A DNA stretch of 64,000 nt from Crotalaria pallida. Lineage: Eukaryota; Streptophyta; Magnoliopsida; Fabales; Fabaceae. Below are positions 49,008-60,141 of this stretch, in pieces (within the stretch, counting starts at the first letter, position 1; every line of letters starts with the position of its first letter). The stretch is from assembly GCA_037953625.1 (NCBI GenBank), contig CM075653.1, positions 5,518,001-5,582,000 on the forward strand, in the 5' to 3' direction. Both the position numbers and the translations under genes were made by a program. The notes under the pieces were generated by a model, which saw nothing but the letters and a program-made list of their open reading frames with translations, ran no database searches and had not been told where the DNA came from.

Positions 49008-50008
49008 GGGCAGAAACAGACCAGGCCAGACTTTGGCCTTAACCAGGCTTGGCCTATATAAATTATTCGGGCCTGACCTGGTCTGTTAGCCTATTTAAAT
49101 AAATTTTTCAAGCCTGAGCCTGGCCTGTGCAAAAGTCTGGCCTTGCCTATAAGCCTATTAAAAAGCCTATATACTTTGAAATTTTTAAATAGGCCAACAA
49201 GCCTAATATTAAATAGGCCGGCTTGTCTAACTAGCCTATATATTGCTAAAACTTTGGTTTGATTAATAATGAACTTTGGCCTATTCAATGAACCGGTAAT
49301 GGTCCAAGCAAAACCGGTGAGAACCAAAAAAATCACTCAAAACCGGTGATCTTATGGTTCAACACAACATGACTTGGCAAAGCAACATTTTATAGCTTAA
49401 AGAACATGTTGTGCTCCATGAATAAAAGATGTGGGACTTGCATTCTCATTTTATAGCTTACATTCCCATGTTGTGCTCTATGAATAAAAGATTTTATAGC
49501 TTACATTTCCATGTTGTGCTCCATGAATAAAAGATGTGGGACTTGCATTTCCCAAGTCCAAGCTTGACGAACACAAGACAAGCAAAGTGCACATCAATAT
49601 TATTAAGTCTCACATCATGTAAGTTGCCTATATAGTTGCATATTTTGCATTATATTAAGCCTCCTATAGGATGACTTGCATTCTTGCACAAAGTGAATGC
49701 ATGTGAATTCACATTAGCAATGTGGGACTTGTTTCCATCCCCATTTAATAACTGTGCATGTTAAGTTTTTTATTTATTGTATTTTTTATTTTTAAAATAC
49801 ATATGAAATTAATAATAATAAAAATTATATAGGCCGGCTTGTTAAGCTAAATAGGCTTTTTACATGGCCTAGGCCTGACCTGTTTAGACTATATAGGCTT
49901 TTTAAATAGCTTGAGTCTGCCCTGTTTACAAAAAAAGTCTGGCCTGAGTCTGGCCTATTATTAGGCCTGTTATAGGCCCCTGTAGGCCGGCCTGACTTGT
50001 TTCCACCC
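49008..50008. mobile_element. 1.0-kb TIR element rich in GGCCT words
   Basis: Starts GGGCAGAAACAGACCAGGCC and ends GGCCTGACTTGTTTCCACCC. The arms repeat GGCCTA/TAGGCC-type words in both orientations over about 200 bp each. The unique interior (about 49370-49760) has a threefold repeat of TTGTGCTCCATGAATAAAAG / TTTTATAGCTTACATTCCC. GATGCT-like sequence on both flanks hints at a target duplication but is imperfect. Non-coding; the minus-strand frame at 49091-49336 is an arm artefact. Confidence 0.7.
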
Positions 50009-50109
50009 TTGATGATGCTATATTGCTAAGTAGACCTTTTGAGTTAGAATAAGATTTCTTTTGCTCATATAAAAAAGAAGAATTTATAAGCAAAAATGTA
50101 AAAAAATTG

Positions 50110-50508
50110 CTAAACTACGTATTTGGTCCTTTACCTTATTTTTTAATTTTAAATTGGTCCTTCATGTTTTTTTGTATCATATTGGTCCATCACGTTTCTT
50201 TTCACCATCAATTTGGTTCCTGAATCACTGTTCATTCCATGTGGACCAATAAAATACGCTTATATATCATTTCTCTTTCCAACATTGCAAATGTGGACCA
50301 TTAAGATGTTGACACACAGGACGAACAGTGACTTCGGGACCAATGTGATAGCAAAAAGAAACATGAGGAAGGGCATGACCGAGAGGAATACTGTTGAGCG
50401 TTAATCAATAAAATTAAGGTTTATGACTAATATGATACCAAAAAATGTAAGGAACCCATTTGAAATTAAAAAAAAAAATTAAGGTAAGAGACCAAATACG
50501 TAATTTAG
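50110..50508. mobile_element. MITE-like element, 'TTTGGTCCTTTACC' family
   Basis: CTAAACTACGTATTTGGTCC at the left and GACCAAATACGTAATTTAG at the right are inverses. The interior mirrors CAAATTGGTCC-type words. Related to 375-683 and 11720-12250. Nearby, a direct repeat of GAGGAAGGGCATGACC and AATACTGTTGAGCGTTAATC occurs inside (about 50365-50410) and just outside (about 50560-50610). Confidence 0.7.
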
Positions 50509-52352
50509 AAAAAAAAATATCTAGAAATCATGGATCGATTTGCACGTTCAACTTATTTGATGAGGAAGGGCATGACCAAGAGGAATACTGTTGAGCGTTA
50601 ATCAATAAAATGGAATTAAAAAAGGATTTAAAAGGGCTTTCCCGTAAGCTAAGTACAAGTCAAATAAAGGGAGGGTAAATTTTATGGCCGGGAATCTCCA
50701 AATTAAATGAAGAACATAGCACAATTCCAAAACTTTCCATGGAAGACATCAATTCTATAATTACATTTACTTCCCATTAAGGACATCTCTTTTTCTATAG
50801 GAAGCTTTTACCCTCTCACTTGGCGAGGTTTCATTTGCTTTATCAAAGTAGAGGTGAATTTCATTCTTGAGTTATCCTAATGCATTTTTGTTTTTGGGGT
50901 ATCATAGGAGAAAAAAACTAGAGGAGAATAAATACCTTAGCCCTTAAATCAAAATGGAAGGAATTGTTACTTTTGTATGTCAAGAGGGTCAAATGATGAA
51001 GACGTGTCGGATGAAGACAACATCAACAAAGGGAAATCAAGCTAGGAAGAATTCATGAAGACTATGGAGCGTGACAAGCTTCAGCAGAAATGGAGCATCG
51101 ACAACAGCTAGGCAGCAAAACACATGGTTTAAGTGTCTAAGTTGGGAGGTACTGGGAGATTATCTTGTTCATAATGTAAGAAGGTGGTTATTCGGTAGCT
51201 TAGTTTATAGATAAGAGTTTCATTTATTGTAAAAAAGGTTGAAAAAAACTTGTTAGAATCCAAAACAATCTCACACGAAGTAGATTCAAAGATGCATATT
51301 AAATATTTCCTTCGACCCGCTTTCATTTTTTTCCTTTGAAACTTTGCCCTTTTCTCTTTGATATAATCAAACAAGTTTGTGTTCTAAATTCATCTTGAAA
51401 CATCTAAGTGATTGTTTGAAGCTTATTGACCTTGAACAATTCTCAATTAAGCACATACGACACGATATTGTCATTTAACTTGTATGACATCCATTCATTT
51501 CTATAATCATACTTATGCTTTGAATATAAGGTTGATTAGTCTTTAGAGAATTTTTTATGCCAAGTAATTATATTAAGATAATTCATCTTCATAATTAATA
51601 TAGCATAATAAATAAAATATAGTTATGGATTTGTTAATGTTGATATGTTGTGAAAATAAAATCATCATATATAACCTATGAGATATATACCATCTTTTTT
51701 AATATTTGACAAAACTTGTGCACTTGAAAGCTCACACTTGTGTTCAATTAAGTTTATCTCTTAGAAAATACTCTTTCCATTTTATATGTATTATTCTTAA
51801 AGTTTTTTTCTCTTATTTCATATATATTATTTTTTTACAAATTTAATATATATTTAATATTGTTTCCTCATCTATTATAACCTCTTTTTTACTTTCACTA
51901 TTTCTCTCTCTTCAATAATGATTATATTACATAAATGTAATTTGAATAGCTCAAATTTTTACATCATTTAATTATTTCTTAATTCATATATATAACCTTA
52001 AAATACGAATACATATGAAATGGATAGAGGCAATATTAAACTGTGTGTTGTCACACCTATGCTAACCTTGGCACAACTTTGGACCTTGTTATGTCAATCA
52101 CAAACTTTGTATTCTTATTAACATGGATTTGGGTCTTTTATCTCAATATCTTTTTAAATCCAATATTTCAGCAATTAATATTTTTAATTGTACAAATTAA
52201 ATAGATTTAAAGTGATCTAATAGTTATAAAAACTGAATAAAATAATAATACCGTAACTTTTGCCATCTTTTTGTCAATCATAGACACCCTAAGGTTATGA
52301 TGCCTCAATTAGTATTTGAAACAAATAAATCGAGAAATTATTTTTCATCTTC
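50509..52352. other. Intergenic spacer, no gene seen
   Basis: No coding similarity. A diverged Stowaway-like pair of ends is present at about 51771-52030 (CTCTTTCCATTTTATATGTA / ATACATATGAAATGGATAGA). Confidence 0.5.
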
Positions 52353-52367
52353 AAAATGCCAAAGGTG

Positions 52368-52531
52368 ACCGATGAGCTGTTGATGCAGTGGTGCCAAGGG
52401 CTGCACTTGGTAGGGCGAATTATGGTTCGATCCCCCGCAATAACGTTGGAAGAGGAATAAAACCTTAACCCCGAGAATCCTCTCGAATTGGATTAGTCGG
52501 CTCAGTGGGCCGGATAGCAGGGTGAAACCAA
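52368..52531 (+). mobile_element. tRNA-derived SINE (family 1, copy 2) with 15-bp duplication
   Basis: TTGATGCAGTGGTGCC (A-box-like) and GGTTCGATCCCC (B box), then GATTAGTCGGCTCAGTGGGC and a short A-tract. AAAATGCCAAAGGTG flanks both sides exactly (52353-52367 and 52532-52546). About 164 bp, complete. Confidence 0.88.
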
Positions 52532-52982
52532 AAAATGCCAAAGGTGTAATCAACAAAGCCCAGTAGGTGAAACTAACAAAGCTCAGCATAATTGGTAGGT
52601 GATTGGGTTCTTTAAGTATGATGTCAGGGATTTAATCCTGCCATAGGTATGGAAAATACTTTGTTGATATATGCAAAACTTACTTCGATCTCTACGCATC
52701 GAAGGTTATTAGTCTTCAACTATCGGCTGAAGGATATTCTTGGTGTACATAAAAAAAATGCCAAAGGTGAAGAGAAAAACATATATCCATCTATGGAATC
52801 AATAGTATTGAAATACTTGGGGCATATTTGATGGACAAAATAATAAAGGCATGATATAATAGTTTGTTTTAATTTGTTCTATTACTATATAGATTAATAA
52901 GTTTGGTAGCTATAAGAATAAAAATAAAATAATGTTATTATGTTGGCATATCATATTCCAACTTCCTATTATATTTTATATT

Positions 52983-53530
52983 GGTTTAATTACATTTTTT
53001 TTATCCTTTATCTTATTTTTAAGATTTACTTTGGTCCTTAATATTTATTTTGACTTATTTTGGTCCTTCATCTTTTTTCAAAAAATTGAATATGGTCCTT
53101 CTGTAATAATATTGTTAGTTTTACTCATAATATTGACACTTATTATATTCCATTGATAGAGCTTAACAAATATTTCTACAGTTCTATATCAATAGAGCTC
53201 TAAATGTCATATCCGTTCAAATCTTTATTACACTGTCATTTCTATCCATATCAATCAACTATATCGCGAGCCAATTGCTCCATCATTTGCGAAGCAGTAC
53301 CATCGTTTCTATTCTTATTGGGTGGTGGCCTAGAATATTTCCAAATTTCGGCAACATTTGCCATTTTTTGATCGTAGGAGTTAATATTTTGATAAAACTA
53401 ATACTGTTATGATAAAAGAATCAAATTGAATTTTTTGAAAAAAATAAAGGACCAAATTAAGTTAGAAAAAAAATTAAGGACCAAAGTGAATATTGAAAAT
53501 AAGATAAAGGACCAAAAATGTAATTAAGCC
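52983..53530. mobile_element. About 550-bp TIR element ('GGTTTAATTACA' ends)
   Basis: GGTTTAATTACATTTTTTTT and ATCCTTTATCTTATTTT at the left are mirrored by AAAATAAGATAAAGGACC and AAAAATGTAATTAAGCC at the right. The unique centre is non-coding; the hydrophobic frame at 52932-53156 is low-complexity. Confidence 0.7.
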
Positions 53531-54970
53531 ATTTTATATCATACAGAAAGAATTGGATTAGAAATGATGAACATTATAGAATAATGGAGTTTTCCCTCGT
53601 ATCCTCACACATTAACATTGTTGTTGTTACCATCATCACACTACCACCATTCATCATTTCATTAATGTCACTGTTATATGATATGTATCAATATTAAACA
53701 AAATAATATTTTGTTCGATCCTTAGCTGGACATATTTCGATTTATGAGGGGAGCGTTCAAGTGGCTGGGTAGATACTCCCCCCCAGTTTGGCAAGACTCG
53801 TCAGGTCCAAAGTGACCGGGTGGATCTCAGGTTCTGGGTATAAAAAAAAAACTCTTTTGGTCTTAAAATGTTAGTGAAAACCATAAAAATTGTTCCAATT
53901 TGAAATTAAAGTAGTGAATAAAAAAAATTGAAATTTCATATTATATTTTATAATTGATTAACTAAAGAAACATGCATTAAATATTTATTCTAATAACCGA
54001 TTGATTTATGAAATAATACATTAATATTAAAAATATGTTCCCCGCCTTTGGTGACTTTTTAATATTCTAGGGAAGGATTAGTTACTCTACTCGTATTCTA
54101 TCCTATTCTCTATAGGAAGGATACAATAATATTGAAACTTATGAGTTATTCCATCCGGTATCCTTTTAGAGTTTTTCACTTTCATCAAAGAAAGTGGATA
54201 AATTTGTTAGTGACATTGGAAATGTGAAAATTTGATATACCTTTTCAAAATTACCCCTATAATTATTATTGAAACTCTAAAAAGTGTTGATTTTATAGAG
54301 ATGTTAAAAAGAAGAAATAATTAAATGCTATTGAAAATTAAAAAGAGATTTTATAAATATGATCAAAATAAAAACTTAAAGATGATATAAATAGGATTGG
54401 AGGGAGCACTACTAGAAATTCAACTATGACCCTATATAGGAAGGTGAATGCCCAAAAGTGCGATGTTGGTTGTCAACTTAATTACTGCTAACTTTTATTA
54501 GAACACATTAATGAATTGAAAAAACTGTGTTTAATTTCCATCGCAGACAGTAGTGTTGTCAGCTTAATTAGCTAGTCAGTAATGGTCTAAAGTAATTGAT
54601 TAAATGTGCCGCTATCAGTCAATGGTCTAAAGTAATTGATTAAAAAGAAAAGGAAATAACTCGAAATTTAAATGAGAATATATCCATCTAATAAATGGAA
54701 AAAAAAGAAAATTAATGAAAACATCAATTTCTTTTTTTAAGAAGCAATAGTAAATTAGTATCAACCATAGTTTCAATGATAGGCATATGCATAAACACGT
54801 CTACAGTTCACACAATAAATTTTCGGGCTTTCAGAGCAAAAGGAAAACCCTGTACTTTAGAATATTCAATACAAAACACATACATATCATCATTAATATT
54901 CTATATTAAATGCACATAAAAGTGTTTCACCAGAAAATAAAATTAATTAAAGTGAAAAGTAAAAGTATTA
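53531..54970. other. Intergenic spacer, no gene seen
   Basis: A short possible SINE fragment (about 53740-53850: GCGTTCAAGTGGCTGGGT and GGTGGATCTCAGGTTCTGGG, followed by an A-tract) and a degenerate Stowaway-like pair of ends at about 54150-54405 (ATCCGGTATCCTTTTAGAG / GATATAAATAGGATTGGAGG). No gene. Confidence 0.45.
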
Positions 54971-55253
54971 CTCCCTCCGTTTTATTTTTATTCATAGTAT
55001 TTATAGAGGTTTTATCGCATGTTTCGTGTATATTATTTTTTTACAAAATCTAATACATAATTAATGTTGTTTTTTCGAACACACCCTTATTTAGCATACC
55101 TTCTTTTTAAATTTCAATATATTTCTTTCTATTTAATATAATGATTACATAGGACAATATAATCGAAATACCCCAAATTTTTAAATTGTTTAACCATTTT
55201 TTAAAATTTTTCGTGCATAATCTTAAAATATACTGCTTATGAAATGAATGAAG
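54971..55253. mobile_element. Stowaway-type MITE with TA duplication
   Basis: CTCCCTCCGTTTTATTTTTA at the left and GCTTATGAAATGAATGAAG at the right are imperfect inverses, flanked by TA. 283 bp, non-coding. Confidence 0.7.
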
Positions 55254-55484
55254 TAATAACCAATAAAGCTTAAGTTTTTTTTTTCAAGAAAAATCTTGAA
55301 TTAGATTTCCAAATATAAATATGATACCAATTTAATCCTCCAATCAAAAGTTGTGTTGCTAAATAAGATTCTGAAAACCAACATGCAGTTTGACTAGTGC
55401 AGTGGTATAAAGCAAGCTTAATTTTCATGTATTATATCAAGTCAAATATCAAATATTTGATTCTTAGAAACGATATCTATTGAT

Positions 55485-55673
55485 CCAAATGTGTCTGGCC
55501 TAGTGGAAGCATGCTAGGACCATAAGGATATTGAGAACTCATAAGATCATAAGGTCAGAGGCTTGAATCCTTGTGGAGAACATCCCTTGGAGAGGCACCC
55601 CACCAATATTGCTTCAGGTGCCGGGACTGTGAAGTTTTCCTCCACAGTTTTATTAACCAAAAAAAAGAAAACA
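55485..55673 (+). mobile_element. tRNA-derived SINE (family 3) with 12-bp duplication
   Basis: Classic A box TGGCCTAGTGG and a B-box-like GAGGCTTGAATCC, then CAGGTGCCGGGACTGTGAAG and an A-tract. ATATCTATTGAT lies on both flanks (55473-55484 and 55674-55685), inside a longer near-match. About 189 bp, apparently full length. Confidence 0.85.
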
Positions 55674-55825
55674 ATATCTATTGATAGGGGTAGTTACATA
55701 TTAAAAAAATTAATTTCTTATTTATCTATTAGATGAGGGGAAAGTAATACTTGTTTTTTTTTTAAAAAAAAATAATAATTAATAAGTGTCTAAATGTTTA
55801 AAAGATGGAAACCATATTAATATTT

Positions 55826-56011
55826 TTTTTTATACCAACCGGTACTCGAATTTGATTTATCCAGAATCTGACTCATCCGATCGGATCCAATTGAGCTCGC
55901 ACTAAGCGGTAGGAGTCTCCCAGCGGAGGATGCTCCATACCCAAAGCTCGAATTCAAGACCAATTGATTAAGGGACCAAGTGAGCTACCATTTTACCAAC
56001 CTCGCGTTGTT
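55826..56011 (-). mobile_element. tRNA-derived SINE (family 2, copy 2) with 15-bp duplication
   Basis: The minus strand has GCTCACTTGGTCCC and GGTCTTGAATTCGAGCTTTG (B-box-like), CTACCGCTTAGTGCGAGCTC, and a 3' A-tract. ACCATATTAATATTT flanks both sides (55811-55825 and 56012-56026). Same family as 43014-43165. Confidence 0.85.
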
Positions 56012-56238
56012 ACCATATTAATATTTCTAATGACTTATTTAGTGAATTTTTAAATGTTTGTAATTTAACTTTTGGTTACGTTTTAAACTTTCAAAGTGGA
56101 CGAGACTTTCGTTTACGGGACTAAAAGTTGCTAGTAACACTATTTTGAGGACCAAGTTAACGGTACTTATTATATCTTCGGAGGATCCACTTTCTCATTT
56201 TACTCTTATTTTTCAAACAATACTCCCCGTTTCATGTA

Positions 56239-56450
56239 CTTCCTCTAGTCACATTTTTAAGAAAAAAACTAATTAAGAAAGTTATTAGTTAATTGTATTT
56301 AATTTTCTCGTATTCATAAAAATAGATTATTTTACTAAATTTATATTTTATGAATAATTGTATTGAGAATAGAAAGTTAGTTAATTTTTGTTTATATTTA
56401 AGATCACTAGTGACGTGTTTTTTTTTTTTTAAAAATGAGACTAGAGGGAG
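56239..56450. mobile_element. Stowaway-like MITE with TA duplication
   Basis: CTTCCTCTAGTCACATTTTT at the left mirrors AAAAATGAGACTAGAGGGAG at the right, with TA on both sides. 212 bp, non-coding. Confidence 0.7.
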
Positions 56451-59400
56451 TATAGATTATTTTAAAGTTATGTATGAGTTTAAGATCTTTATGTAGTTAC
56501 TTTATCTGTTTCTAAATATAAGTGCTTAGAGTGAACTTTAACGTGGATTAAGAAAATACGTTAATATTGTTAGTGGTATAAGAAATTGTAATATTTGATA
56601 TACATTTTCAAAATTACCGTAATTATTATTGAGATTCTAAAAAGTTTTGATTAAATAAGGTTGTCTGTGAAAAAAAAAAGTAATTAATGTAATTGAAAAT
56701 TGAGATATGAGTTTCTATTTAGAGACAAAGAAAACCTACTATTTCATACTTATATTTAGATAAATATTATTAAGTATTATTGAAAAAAGAGAGTATATTA
56801 GACGTGACAAAGATGTTATGATAAATAAGAGTATAATTAAAAAAAATAATATTAATTATATATTGAGTTTGTAAAAAAATAATATATAAAACAAAATAAG
56901 AAAATATTTTATAAATACTTGTTTATTAAAGCAAAATGATTTATATATCTACAAAATTAGCCTACAAATCAACATATACTACAAAAAAAGTGATATGTAC
57001 TGTGTCACTTCTTTACTATTGATTTATTAACAAGTAACACATTTCACATTCTTATGATATAAGTTGATTTGTAGATTGATTTTGTAGTATTTTTATCATG
57101 TTTCTTACTATAGGGAGCAAGTATAAAGTAAGATTTTTCTTACACCGAGAGTACACAAGAGTCGATCATCATATACACAGTGATAATGAGGCTCTATATT
57201 TTGTACCTCAGAAGATAAATGATAATTACATGCAAGGACCACTTTATATTATAGGTAATATATGATCAAAGTAAAAGTAACGATATGAGCTGTATAGACT
57301 TTATAATACCAACTACTCACCTAATATTACATAATTTGGCTGGAGAAAGCGGTTCAACTAACATCCCTTCACCCTCTCGACAAAGTTTTAATTTGATCTA
57401 TCTATAATTGTTTCCACTCGGATATTTTTTTTTCTTCAACCAACTTTTCATGCTATTCAATTCCAGTTTTTCTTTTTTGAAAGTTATTCAATTCCAGTTA
57501 AGAAACAGCATATGGTTGATACAGTTCATAACTGCACATTGAATCAGGGTCTTATCTCTATTTTTCTTAAATAAAATAATTATTAGATTACCCCTTATTA
57601 ACTTCTAGTTGGTTTATATTTTGCTTTAATTGGTTTTGTTGTAAATTAAAGCAACTTTTCATGCTATTCAATTCCAGTTAAGAAACAGCATATGGTTGAT
57701 ACATTGGTCAATTATTCATATATTCCACCAAAAAAAATAAAAATAAAAAAAAATACATTGGTCAAGGTCAAAATTGCATTTAGCTTATTAGTTTAATTTG
57801 CTCCATATATATAACGCATTTGGAGGCCGAGTTATTGTCACAGTATAGTATAAAGAGATTGATGAGTGGTGCCTTGTCCCCTAATATTTATTTCAACACT
57901 GTTCTTAGGTAGCCACCTCTTAAGGTAGGTGTGCTATTTATGTTTGGATGCGTGGATTGTGTTTTCATGCCGTCACTTTTTTTGTACTCAACAAGCCTAC
58001 ACCTCCTACGTTACATATATTTAGAGAAATGATACTCACATCCGTTTTATATATTAAAGTCCTTTTTAAGATTTTTTTTCTTAATATATATCTCATTTCT
58101 AATTTTTAATGATATTAATTATTTATTTTCCATAAAGATTTTTATTTACTCAACAATTTTTAGATTTGGAATAATAATTATAGGAATAATTTTGAAAAAA
58201 TATATCAAATATTTACATTTCCAATATTACAAACAATATTACTACTAGCTAACTTTCTTAAAAAAAATGTGATTTTTAGTTAAATAGGCTTGTATATAAG
58301 ACAAAAGGGATTAGTTTCATATCTCCTTTAGAATTGTATGTAAGAGGTACAGAGATGAAAAAAGAAATAGAAAAAGAAAAAAAAAGAGATGATTGATGAA
58401 ATGTTTTGAAAATCAGAAAAAAAAAATATAGAAATTAAAAAAAGATGAAATGTGGGTATAAAAAAAGTTGTAAACATATATAAATATGGTCATCTGTACA
58501 GAAAGATGTGAAGATATTCAAATGCATACTATTTGGAATGTTAGGGCACCCTTACCCCTTGGGGGAAAGTAACCGCTAGTAATAATCTAATTAACTATTG
58601 TTACTACCTCAGAAAATTTCCCTCCTGTCCTGTGTAATAAGGCTATAAAAAATTAATAAATAAGGAAATTTTAACACCCTGAATGATAAAAAAGAAAATA
58701 TATCCTTGATTACTTTAATTTCTCACTGTAAAACTAAAATCACTTTTTTTTTAAACTCTAAAATCACTTTTTTCTTTTCATTTTATTTAGAATTGTATAC
58801 TACTTATTATATACGAGCAATTTTTTTTTGGATAAGAGTAATTTATCAGATTATTAGTCAAAGATATCAAACTCAACATCTTTGTTGACAATGATACACT
58901 TTATTAAATGTTTGAGTTTGTTAATTTTGAAAAGGCCTACTTATTATTAGGCCAAAACTTTCTGGTGTTAAAGCGTTGACGAAAGCTATAGACTCATTTT
59001 TTAGCTTGATCTGAAAAACTTTATTTAAAGGAAATGGAGCTCCTTATTAAGGCTTAAGCTATAAGAAGATTATTGCTAATAGAAAGTTTTGAAGACTTAA
59101 TCTTAATATATTATATTGTCAGAATTAAAAATGTTTACATTAACATTTACTAATGCATTTTCATATCATTAAAATTTTTTAACTCACATAATGATTTTAA
59201 AGTCACTCGTATGATAATATGTGGTGAATTGATGACTTTGAAAACTTCATGCTTGCACTATATCAAAATTAAATTCATATTTTTATATATTCTATAGTTT
59301 GTGTTATAATACGTTTGATAATGATAAAGTTACATACTACGTATACATTTTCTATGATCAAGCCGTTCTTAAATCTAAATTATTTTGTAACGTTACGTTT

Positions 59401-60141
59401 ATATAGATCCTTTTTCATTCTTGGACTAACAAATAGGAGAAATTGTTAGGATCCACCATCACAATTATTCAATTGCATGTATTGTAAAAAAATATGTACA
59501 TTTACATTTAATTTAATATCTACATTTTACATTTATCTATTTTATAAAAAATAAATAAAAGATAAAGATATGAAAATTTTGATGGTACGGTTTTTCTTTA
59601 TTTTGTAAAAGAAGCAAATATAAAATATTGATATTGGATTTGAAGATACATATAATATTATTGTATATTATATGCATAATAAAACATTCACACAAAATTT
59701 TTTCACCTCAATGCAATCAAAGCCTACGACATTTCATTTTATTATTGGCAACAGACCAACACCAATTTGGGTGAAAAACCAGCACTAGTACATAATAATA
59801 ATAACTTAGCATCACAATCCACACACTAGCTAGGGGAACATCATAACTAAAAGATGGGGGAAAACTTAAGGGGCACACAAAACATTACATAGAACAATGC
59901 TACATATATTATAGTTTAATATATAAGCGTGGATGGTGTAAAGTTTTTTATACTGTCGTTATATCATCCATCATTTATATATATTGATTTTATTTGTGAG
60001 TCAACTATTATTATTTCATAAATGGTGGATGATTCGCTAACGATATAAAAAATCTTTATCCTTTCGGTGCATATATATTTTCTCCTCTATCTTATATAAA
60101 ACTTGTAGCTTGTCAAAAAGCAAGAACCGAATTATTACTTA
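56451..60141. other. Intergenic spacer downstream of GDSL copy C, no gene seen
   Basis: AT-rich with stops in all frames. A degenerate Stowaway-like pair of ends lies at about 58040-58315, and a hairpin MITE at 59921-60077. A direct repeat of ACTTTTCATGCTATTCAATTC / AAGAAACAGCATATGGTTGAT type sequence occurs at about 57445-57520 and 57655-57705. No coding similarity was recognised. Confidence 0.5.
59921..60077. mobile_element. Diverged hairpin MITE (family of 5991-6130)
   Basis: GGATGGTGTAAAGTTTTTTA and CATCCATCATTTAT at the left are mirrored by ATAAATGGTGGATGATTCGC and TCTTTATCCTTTCGGTGCAT at the right. More diverged than the other two copies. Confidence 0.5.

Noticed and set aside
49091..49336. 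81-codon minus-strand frame
   Set aside because: Produced by the GGCCTA word repeats in the arm of the element at 49008-50008.
52932..53156. Hydrophobic 74-codon frame resembling a membrane protein
   Set aside because: Low-complexity T-rich end of a TIR element; Phe/Leu/Ile content reflects base composition.
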